A stretch of 21,012 nucleotides of DNA from Leadbetterella sp031420365 (GTDB lineage Bacteria > Bacteroidota > Bacteroidia > Cytophagales > Spirosomataceae). The stretch lies in contig JANOMP010000075.1 of NCBI GenBank assembly GCA_031420365.1, forward strand, positions 1-21,012, read 5' to 3'. This document shows, piece after piece, positions 8,581 to 14,762 of this stretch (position 1 is the first letter of the stretch; every line of letters begins with the position of its first letter). The notes under the pieces were generated by a model. The model saw nothing but the letters and a program-made list of their open reading frames with translations, made no database searches and was not told the DNA's origin. Both the position numbers and the translations under genes were made by a program.

Positions 8581-10002
8581 ATGAAGTTTAAAATCATTTT
8601 TTTCTTATTTTTAGTCAATATTTGTGAAGCTCAAAATGATATACCCGAATTTTTAAACCAAAAATTTACTTATTATTCTGAGCTTTCTGACAAAATATGG
8701 AAGTTTGCAGAACCTGGCTATCTCGAAGAAAAAACTTCTGCGGCTTTAATAAGCGAGCTTTCTATAAGTGGGTTTATTATAAAAAAGGGAGTTGGGGAAA
8801 TGCAAACGGCTTTTGTGGCTTCTTACGGAAGTGGATATCCAGTTATTGCAATTTTAGCCGAAATGGATGCCTTACCTGGCCTATCTCAAGAAGCTATTCC
8901 TGCAAGAAAACCTTTAGCATTAAACGCATATGGACATGGCTGTGGCCACAATCTGTTCGGTGTTGGTTCTGTAGCAGCAGCAGTAGCCATTAAGAATTGG
9001 ATGGAAAAATCGAAGATCAAAGGTACAATTAGGTTAATAGGTACTCCAGCCGAAGAAGGTGCCGGTGGAGGGAAAACATATTTAGTAAAAGAAGGAGTTT
9101 TTAAGGATGTAGATGCGGTACTGCACTGGCATCCAGGCGATAATAATAATGCAAGTCCAAATTCTTCATTGGCTTATAGAGTTTCAAATTTTGCCTTTGA
9201 AGGTTTAGCAGCACATGCTTCGGCCAGTCCAGAGAAAGGCAGGTCAGCATTAGATGCAGTAGAAGCTATGAATTATATGGTAAATCTTATGAGAGAGCAT
9301 ATTACACCAGAAACTCGTATTCATTATGTCATTAAAAATGGAGGCCTCACCTCTAACATTGTTCCAGATTATGCATTAGTGGAATATACCGTAAGACACC
9401 CTTCCGCCAAAGGATTAGAGGAAATTTGGCAAAGAATTATGAAAGCAGCAGAAGCCGGGGCATTGGGTTCTGAAACCAAAATGAAATATGAGATATTGGC
9501 TGGTTTATACAATCTGTTACCAAACGAAACTCTGGCACTAGAAATGCAAAAAAGTTTAGAAAAAGTAGGTGGAGTAAAATACACAAAAGAGGAAACAGAA
9601 TTTGCAGATAAAATTCAAAAAACTGTTTTTTCCCAAACTTATACCCCTATTTCGTCTTCTAATGAAGTTAAATCTTACCAATCTGGATTGTCATTTCCTG
9701 CTTCTACTGATGTAGGTGATGTAAGCTGGGTAGTGCCAACGGCTGGACTTTCTACCGCCACATGGGTACCCAGTGTACCTGCACATAGCTGGCAAGCAGT
9801 GGCATGCAATGGTATGAGTATTGGGCACAAAGGCATGATAAACGCTTCTAAAACTATTGGATTAACTGCCCAAAATTTGTTCCAAAATACCTCTACTATA
9901 GAAAAAGCAAAATTAGAGCTCTATGAACGTAGAGGGGCAAAAATTTTCACATACAAATCTTTAGCTGGAGATAGAAAACCTCCCTTGGATTATAGAAAGT
10001 AG
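8581..10002 (+). CDS. Exported M20-family amidohydrolase, AbgB-like
   Basis: 473 residues with a signal peptide (MKFKIIFFLFLVNICEAQ), then an M20D peptidase/amidohydrolase of the AbgB type (p-aminobenzoyl-glutamate hydrolase subunit B, about 480 aa). Metal-binding landmarks are GHGCGHN (Cys121, His123), GTPAEEGAGGGK (Glu158-Glu159) and LHWHPGD (His183/His185). The dimerisation 'lid' begins near FEGLAAHASASPEKGRSALDA. In E. coli AbgB works with AbgA on p-aminobenzoyl-glutamate. No AbgA or AbgT neighbour is seen here and this copy is exported, so the substrate may be a different N-acyl amino acid or dipeptide. The gene stands alone, divergent from the SGNH hydrolase. Confidence 0.9.
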   Translation: MKFKIIFFLFLVNICEAQNDIPEFLNQKFTYYSELSDKIWKFAEPGYLEEKTSAALISELSISGFIIKKGVGEMQTAFVASYGSGYPVIAILAEMDALPGLSQEAIPARKPLALNAYGHGCGHNLFGVGSVAAAVAIKNWMEKSKIKGTIRLIGTPAEEGAGGGKTYLVKEGVFKDVDAVLHWHPGDNNNASPNSSLAYRVSNFAFEGLAAHASASPEKGRSALDAVEAMNYMVNLMREHITPETRIHYVIKNGGLTSNIVPDYALVEYTVRHPSAKGLEEIWQRIMKAAEAGALGSETKMKYEILAGLYNLLPNETLALEMQKSLEKVGGVKYTKEETEFADKIQKTVFSQTYTPISSSNEVKSYQSGLSFPASTDVGDVSWVVPTAGLSTATWVPSVPAHSWQAVACNGMSIGHKGMINASKTIGLTAQNLFQNTSTIEKAKLELYERRGAKIFTYKSLAGDRKPPLDYRK

Positions 10003-10034
10003 TCCGATTTTTAAATCTAAACCTTAATAGTAAT

Positions 10035-10268
10035 CTAAACTCGTCTGAAAAATAAACTTTTTTTAAGAATAGCTAGGCATTGGGAGAGCTCTTCTATAGT
10101 AGATGATACGAAACCTAATCTAGTGTAGTTCCCGATTTTACCATGTACATTGTGATGCAGGCCATTGGAAAAATATAGCCCCTTTCTCAAGGCAATTTCT
10201 GCTGTTTTTTCAATATCAATATTCTCAGCAAATTTTGCCCAAACTGACACACCTCCCTCTGGAATTTG
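10035..10268 (-). pseudogene. C-terminal remnant of a PLP-dependent aminotransferase (MocR/GntR type)
   Basis: Only about the last 78 residues remain: QIPEGGVSVWAKFAENI..., then a middle stretch ending YTRLGFVSSTIEELSQCLAILKK. The PEGG..VWA and RLGF....EEL pattern is the usual C-terminus of MocR-type regulator/aminotransferase fusions. Upstream in frame the sequence goes into an A-tract (10269-10276) and a stop codon at 10278-10280, and IS-derived coding sequence begins at once. The PLP-lysine domain and the DNA-binding domain are gone. The 71-residue frame starting at a GTG (10250) is not a real start, because homology continues above it. Confidence 0.75.
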
Positions 10269-10281
10269 AAAAAAAATTTAA

Positions 10282-11001
10282 TCCGGGAATAATGAAGAGA
10301 AGAATATTTTACCATTAGGGTTTGAGCCTTCCGAGTATGAGTCAAAAGGCTTTATGAATCCTACTATTTGTTAAGGACTTTCCTTTACGAGGGAAGGCGA
10401 TATATTATTCAATCCGTAAACGACGATGGCGTCATAAAACCGAATCCAATAGAATCATAAGCCGGGATTTCGGTTTTTTAGCGGATAAGACTCGTATGAC
10501 AGCCGATTTGGCTAATTTTTTTTAAAGATAGAGGTAGAGAACCGTCCAGATATGATGTCGAATATTTGTAGTTACTACAGGGTAAGCCCTGATGGTTTTC
10601 GTAAATATTATAAGAAACGGGCAAGTGGATTCGAAGAATGGAATTAACTCAAACACTGCCAAGACTATTTACTCTTCCCAGAAAATATTGGAGAATTCCT
10701 TAGTATAGATGAGGTATACCTTTCAAAAGGGGAGCTTTATACCTTTATAACCAACAAGGCTGGACGCGGTAAGAAAGGGACGATTGTAGCTTGTATCAGT
10801 GGCACAAAGTCCGAAGACATTATCAAAATTTTGAAAAGAAGACCACTAGATGGCAGAAAAAAAGTAAAGGAAATTAACTTAGATATGGCAAACAACATGG
10901 TGTCCGCGGCAAAAGAAACCTTCTCGATGACAACCTTGGTAACTGACCGTTTCCATGTAGTAAGATTGGCTCAAAATGTCATGCAAGCCGTAAGAATAAT
11001 A
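10282..11001 (+). pseudogene. Left half of the outer IS: decayed first gene plus N-terminal half of the DDE transposase
   Basis: The first gene is recognisable from EEKNILPLGFEPSEYESKGF onward. It shifts frame near 10366-10371, continues VKDFPLRGKAIYYSIRKRRWR, and shifts again in an eight-T run (10516-10523). The transposase frame starts at ATGATG (10552), overlapping the end of the first gene as in a coupled pair. It runs 31 codons and meets a TAA at 10645 where the inner copy has CAG/Gln (WN*LKH versus WNQKEH). It then continues YLLFPENIGEFLSIDEVYLSKG with the first catalytic Asp, and LVTDRFHVVRL with the second. It stops being colinear at 11001, where the inner IS begins. Confidence 0.82.
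10994..11001 (+). repeat. Left target-site duplication of the inner IS
   Basis: GAATAATA directly precedes the inner element. The right copy, GAATAAAA (12498-12505), differs at one base. Eight bases is the usual duplication length of the ISL3 family. Confidence 0.75.
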
Positions 11002-11027
11002 GGCTCACTTGAATATTGTGGGGAGTA
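11002..11027 (+). repeat. Left terminal inverted repeat of the inner IS
   Basis: Begins GGCTCACTTGAATATT and ends GTGGGGAGTA. It pairs with 12472-12497. The outer element's right end (13030-13055) is a close match, showing that both belong to one IS group. Confidence 0.82.
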
Positions 11028-11038
11028 AATTATCTTTG
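11009..11038 (+). promoter_or_regulatory. Promoter inside the left end of the inner IS
   Basis: TTG (11009-11011) and TATCTTTG (11031-11038) are 19 nt apart, matching the Bacteroidota promoter. A start of transcription near 11045 suits translation from the TTG at 11055 and excludes the upstream start at 11016. Confidence 0.45.
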
Positions 11039-11054
11039 TGGAAAAAATAACAGA

Positions 11055-11447
11055 TTGGAATTAGACTATTTATCCCATATTTTCCCCAAGAGCCTACTTG
11101 AACATTTTAAAATTACAGCGTTTTTGGAACTCGGCAATGTTTTTGAAAAGTCCATGTTTTATGAAATTCAATTGGAGGAGAATAATTTAATTTTGGGTGA
11201 TTTTGACCAAAATCTATACGAATCAAAAGGATTCACCGAAGTGGTTTTACAGGACTTTCCTATACGTGGGAAGTCTGTATTTTTAAGGTTTAAACGCAGA
11301 CGTTGGCGGCTTAAGAGCGATAAAGCTAAAATAGTTAGAAATGATTTTTCATTTGTTGCCGTTGGTTCTGGATTTACCCAAGAATTATCGGATTTTTTAA
11401 AAGATAGCCGTCGATACACGGGTAGATACTATCACGAACATAAGTAG
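11055..11447 (+). CDS. ISAon1-like transposase N-terminal-region protein (first IS gene)
   Basis: The product, about 130 aa, carries the first-gene protein of ISAon1-like elements: LELDYLSHIFPKSLLEHFKI at the start, YESKGFTEVVLQDFPIRGK in the middle and the basic FLRFKRRRWRLKSDKAK near the end. The family protein probably binds DNA ends, but this is inferred from its basic C-terminal half. The open frame extends upstream to 11016, but those codons lie in the terminal repeat and promoter, so a TTG start at 11055 is preferred. The stop at 11445-11447 lies inside the reading frame of the transposase gene. Unlike the outer copy, this gene is unbroken. Confidence 0.72.
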   Translation: MELDYLSHIFPKSLLEHFKITAFLELGNVFEKSMFYEIQLEENNLILGDFDQNLYESKGFTEVVLQDFPIRGKSVFLRFKRRRWRLKSDKAKIVRNDFSFVAVGSGFTQELSDFLKDSRRYTGRYYHEHK

Positions 11448-11496
11448 CTATTTTGGCGTAAAAAGTGACAAGCTAAATCGGCATTACAAGAAAAAA

Positions 11497-12474
11497 GTGA
11501 GTGGTTTTGATACTTGGAATCAGAAAGAACACGCCTGTGAATATCTGATTTTTCCAGAAAACATAGGCCCTCATTTGAGTATAGACGAACTTTCATTGTC
11601 AAAAGGTGAGCTATATACTTTTGTAACCAACAAGGACGGAAAGGGTAAAATGGGCACTTTGGTGGCCGTAATAATGGGTACAAAAGCCGATGATATTGAG
11701 GCAGTTTTGGAGAAAATAAGTATAGAAAAACGTAATTTAGTAACAGAAATTACTTTAGACATGGCCAAAAATATGGAAGCTGGTGTTAAAAGTGCTTTCC
11801 AAAATGCAATACTTGTGACCGATAGATTTCACGTAGTAAAACTGGCTTTAGATGCCCTTCAGCATATGAGAGTAAAGCTTAGATGGGCAGAAATGGATAT
11901 TGAAAACAACGCCTTAGCGACTATAAAAATGGCCAAAAAAGAACTAGATATTGCATTGAAAGAATGCACCGAGCAACCAGACAATCAAGTAAAGTTAATA
12001 GAAGAATACAAAGCTAAAGTATCAGAAAATCAGCCAGTTGAATTTGAAAATGGCGACTCGCCCAAACAGTTATTGGCAAGAAGCAGGTACATTTTAGCAA
12101 AAAAAGAAGAGCAATGGACATTGAATCAAAAACAGCGCGCTGAAATCTTATTTGACAATTATCCACTTTTGAAAACAGCCTATCATGAAGTTTTGGCGTT
12201 TCGCAATATTTATGAGGAACAAAATATTGATAAAGCACAGCTCAAATTTGAAGCTTGGATAAAAAAAATCCAAGACAAGGAAATGAAACCATTTTACACC
12301 GTAGCAAATACTGTTAATAACAATTTGGAAAACATACTAAACTTCTTTAGAAACAGACATACAAATGCAAATGCAGAGTCATTCAATTCAAAAATAAAAT
12401 TATTTAGAGCAAACCAAAGAGGCGTTACAGACACTAAGTTTTTCTTATTCAGATTGCATAAGCTTTTTGCCTAG
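11497..12474 (+). CDS. ISL3-family (ISAon1-like) DDE transposase (second IS gene)
   Basis: 325 residues from the GTG at 11497. The catalytic triad is visible: Asp of LSIDELSLSKG, Asp of LVTDRFHVVKL and Glu of NANAESFNSK. The frame between the second Asp and the Glu holds the long helical insert usual in ISL3. The stop codon TAG lies within the right terminal repeat. Homology to the outer copy extends upstream in the same frame to about 11401 (NISSYFGVKSDKLNRHYKKK). The outer copy's ATGATG start is ACTATC here, so the natural start is lost and the GTG would yield a protein short of about 30 residues. The enzyme may be impaired or may start at a rare codon. Confidence 0.85.
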   Translation: MSGFDTWNQKEHACEYLIFPENIGPHLSIDELSLSKGELYTFVTNKDGKGKMGTLVAVIMGTKADDIEAVLEKISIEKRNLVTEITLDMAKNMEAGVKSAFQNAILVTDRFHVVKLALDALQHMRVKLRWAEMDIENNALATIKMAKKELDIALKECTEQPDNQVKLIEEYKAKVSENQPVEFENGDSPKQLLARSRYILAKKEEQWTLNQKQRAEILFDNYPLLKTAYHEVLAFRNIYEEQNIDKAQLKFEAWIKKIQDKEMKPFYTVANTVNNNLENILNFFRNRHTNANAESFNSKIKLFRANQRGVTDTKFFLFRLHKLFA

Positions 12475-12497
12475 TCCCCACCAAATATAAGTGATCC
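12472..12497 (-). repeat. Right terminal inverted repeat of the inner IS
   Basis: On the minus strand it begins GGATCACTTATATTTG and ends GTGGGGACTA, matching the left end at 20 of 26 positions. The transposase stop codon overlaps its inner edge. Confidence 0.82.
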
Positions 12498-13032
12498 GAA
12501 TAAAACTTGGCTGGCAAGAACTACAGAAAGAGAACCTGAAAATTGCCAAAGCCAAGGAAAATAAAGAAAAGTATAAACCAGAAGTACTGGAAAACGATGA
12601 TACCCCAAAGCAATTATTAACAAGATGTAGGTATGTATTTGCAAAAAAACAGTGTCAATGGACTGAAAATCAAAAAGAAAGGCAAAAATAGCATTCCAAA
12701 GATACCCAGAATTAAAAACGGCTTATGATCACACTATCAGACTCAGGGCTTGTTACGAAAAGAAAAGCAAAATAGATGCCATGGTGGCTTTTAAAGAATG
12801 GATAGCTGATACCTTCAATTTGAAACTAGAAAATTTCAATACAGTAGCCAATACCATAGAGCACCACTTTGAGGGTATCCTAAACTTCTTTAATAACTTT
12901 AACACAAACGCCAATGCAGAATCATTTAAGCGAAACATCGCAACGTTCTTAATAAAACTATTCAGAGCTAATCAGAGAGGAGTTGTTGACACCAAGTTTT
13001 TTCTGTTCGGATTAATGAAACTTTTCGCTTAG
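12498..13032 (+). pseudogene. Right half of the outer IS transposase
   Basis: The frame continues from the left half: IKLGWQELQKENLKIA, then DDTPKQLLTRCRYVFAKKQ. A one-base loss near 12680 shifts it, and it resumes AKIAFQRYPELKTAYDHT and LENFNTVANTIEHHFEGILNFF. The catalytic Glu is present (NANAESF). The inner copy then reads NSKIKLF, while this copy reads KRNIATFLIKLF, a net gain of five codons without frame loss. It ends RGVVDTKFFLFGLMKLFA with the stop in the terminal repeat. It cannot make an active enzyme. Confidence 0.85.
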
Positions 13033-13055
13033 TCCCCATAATATTCCAGTGACCC
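13030..13055 (-). repeat. Right terminal repeat of the outer IS
   Basis: On the minus strand it reads GGGTCACTGGAATATT, then ATGGGGACTA. It is closely similar to the ends of the inner element, and TauE-type coding sequence begins immediately outside it. Confidence 0.75.
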
Positions 13056-13453
13056 CCAAAAATCCTGAAAGACCTCCACCTAAGAATGAATTTAGTACGT
13101 TAGATTTAAATGTAAAATTTGGTTTTATAATAAGAAACAAGGAAAACAAAACCATGAAAAAGCCCAACAGCACCGCCGCAACACTTGAATTTATAAATTG
13201 CGATAAATAAGCCCCAATTATTACAAAAAGAACGCTTTGTATTCTTAGTTTAAATTTTTTTCCTATCGAACCCCTCGTGGAAAAGAATTATTTTTGACAA
13301 ATTGCTAAAAATATGCAATAATGACAGAATACCTAATACAGCATGAAATTCAAGAAAATAGTTGGTCATGGGTACAAATAAAACCGAAGAACCAAATCCT
13401 CCGACTGTTCCAATTATTTCAACTATAAATGTAAGGAAATAGAAAATGGCCAT
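13056..13453 (-). pseudogene. TauE/SafE (TSUP) family permease, N-terminal half, frameshifted and cut by IS
   Basis: The first 67 residues (MAIFYFLTFIVEIIGTVGGFGSSVLFVP, then a second helix) have the TSUP repeat pattern GxxGGFGSS. The frame ends at 13250 after a seven-A run (minus strand). Dropping one A lets it continue KFKLRIQSVLFVIIGAYLSQ, then VAAVLLGFFMVLFSLFLII, up to GGGLSGFLG, the start of the second half-repeat. There the outer IS begins. TSUP proteins are membrane permeases for sulfite, sulfoacetate and similar anions. The C-terminal half is not on the other side of the IS, so a deletion accompanied or followed the insertion. Confidence 0.75.
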
Positions 13454-13616
13454 TATGAAAGAATAGAAAGAAATTATTTAAATCCGTTATTAAATTTTAC
13501 TCAATATACTTTGAAATTGCTAAATAAATGAATAATATATCATGTTTATTCCTGACATTTAACATTTTTATTCTCTTTATTTGAACATATTTTTAGTTCT
13601 TTATTGATATACTAAA

Positions 13617-14762
13617 ATGAAAATTACTATAGTTTTTATTCTATCTTTTCATTTTGCTTTTTTGAAAGCCCAAACAAGGTATAAAGAGTTAAGTTTTGAG
13701 CTACTAAATCAAGCAAAAATCAACCACGTTTTCGATTATAAATCTTGTGCCATTTTAGAAAAAGAATTAGAAGCTTTCTCCGAGGAGGCATCCAAAACGT
13801 TTTTTCTTCAAAAATCAAAATTGATTTTCTTAGAAGTAAAATATGGGCAGAAGCCTAATTATTTACAATTTGAATCTTTGAAAGAAGTAATTAACGAAAA
13901 CAGCATTGATAGCCTTATTGCTTCCATTACTAATATTGATCAAATAAATAAAGCGATACAAGGCTTAGAACCCCAAAATAAAGAATATCAGAATTATAAA
14001 AAAGTAATAACTTCCGACTCTTTATATAATTTATTTAAAGATAACCTAAATATATTTCGCTATCTTAATCGATTTAATTTCACCAAATATATACTCGTAA
14101 ATATTCCAAGTGCTAAATTGACAACATTTTACCAAAATCAAAAAGTATTAGAAATGAATATAATTGTTGGCCAAAAAGATAAACAAACGCCAAGAATGAT
14201 AACCCTTATGGATGCCATTGTAATTTATCCTTACTGGACACCCACCCGCTCAATAGCCATAAATGAAATATTACCTAAAGTAAAAAAAAACATAAATTAC
14301 TTAGAAAATAATAATTTTGATGTACTTGACGCGAAAAGAAATTTAGTGAATCCAGACACATTAAAATGGGCTTCATTTTCGGCAAATTTTTTTCCTTACC
14401 AATTTAGACAAGGCACTGGTTGCGATAACAGTTTGGGCCTTTTAAAATTTAATATTATCAATCCATTTAGTGTCTATATGCACGACACCTCACACAACAA
14501 ACAAAGTATGTCGTTATTTGAAAAAGAAAACAGGTTTTTTAGTCATGGGTGTATTAGGCTGAGTATGCCTCTAGAATTAGCAAATTGGGTTTTAGATAAA
14601 CCTATGATTACTGACGAATTTATGAATACGTGCGTAAAAAATTCTAAAACTTCAACCATAAAACTCAAAGAAAAAATACCTGTATTAATAATTTACAATA
14701 CGAGTGAAATTGATGTTAATGGCGAAGGGATAATTTTTAAAGATATTTATAAACTTAAGTAA
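13617..14762 (+). CDS. L,D-transpeptidase (YkuD domain), secreted
   Basis: 381 residues with a signal peptide (MKITIVFILSFHFAFLKAQ), a helical N-terminal region (20-150) and a YkuD catalytic domain (about 155-330). The domain has YILVNIPSAKLTTFYQNQKV at the start, the YPYWTPTRSIA loop, LLKFNIINPFSVYMHDTSH, and the active-site SHGCIRLSMP with Cys312 and His310. The family makes 3-3 cross-links in peptidoglycan or attaches proteins to it, in the periplasm. The layout resembles the YcbB/LdtD group, but it is shorter and I see no clear peptidoglycan-binding domain. Its 3' end overlaps the convergent copper ATPase gene by 8 bp, with no terminator between. Confidence 0.9.
   Translation: MKITIVFILSFHFAFLKAQTRYKELSFELLNQAKINHVFDYKSCAILEKELEAFSEEASKTFFLQKSKLIFLEVKYGQKPNYLQFESLKEVINENSIDSLIASITNIDQINKAIQGLEPQNKEYQNYKKVITSDSLYNLFKDNLNIFRYLNRFNFTKYILVNIPSAKLTTFYQNQKVLEMNIIVGQKDKQTPRMITLMDAIVIYPYWTPTRSIAINEILPKVKKNINYLENNNFDVLDAKRNLVNPDTLKWASFSANFFPYQFRQGTGCDNSLGLLKFNIINPFSVYMHDTSHNKQSMSLFEKENRFFSHGCIRLSMPLELANWVLDKPMITDEFMNTCVKNSKTSTIKLKEKIPVLIIYNTSEIDVNGEGIIFKDIYKLK

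Larger units (their letters stand above)
11002..12497 (+). mobile_element. Inner ISL3-family (ISAon1-like) insertion sequence, about 1.5 kb, full length
   Basis: A 1496-bp element with imperfect 26-bp terminal inverted repeats (20 of 26 positions match), two genes on the plus strand, and flanking 8-bp duplications that differ at one base. It lies inside the transposase gene of a related but clearly diverged element. In the shared transposase stretch I estimate roughly 60% amino-acid identity by eye. Deleting it with one duplication copy rejoins AVR-IKLGWQE in frame, which fixes the boundaries exactly. It may still be mobile, but the start of its second gene is doubtful. Confidence 0.88.
10282..13055 (+). 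mobile_element. Outer ISL3-family (ISAon1-like) element, left end truncated, split by a second IS
   Basis: Two coding halves (10282-11001 and 12498-13032) together give the two genes of an ISAon1-like element. The right end (13030-13055) holds a terminal repeat whose outer bases read GGGTCACTGGAATATT on the minus strand, closely like the ends of the inner element. No matching left end exists. By comparison with the inner element, roughly 170 bp (left repeat plus about 50 codons of the first gene) are missing at about 10282, where an aminotransferase remnant abuts. It is a dead element with frameshifts, a stop codon and an internal insertion. Confidence 0.85.

Noticed and set aside
8697..8993. 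98-codon plus-strand frame inside the M20 gene
   Set aside because: It is a shadow of the amidohydrolase in another frame and lacks a start context or domain.
10831..11028. 65-codon frame as a separate small gene
   Set aside because: It is the middle of the outer IS transposase, and the frame then runs into the inner IS terminal repeat.
11391..11404. Slippery heptamer T-TTA-AAA in the first gene of the inner IS, as a programmed -1 frameshift site
   Set aside because: A -1 shift leads to a stop (TAG) within two codons. The transposase lies in the +1 frame, so this heptamer cannot fuse the two genes.
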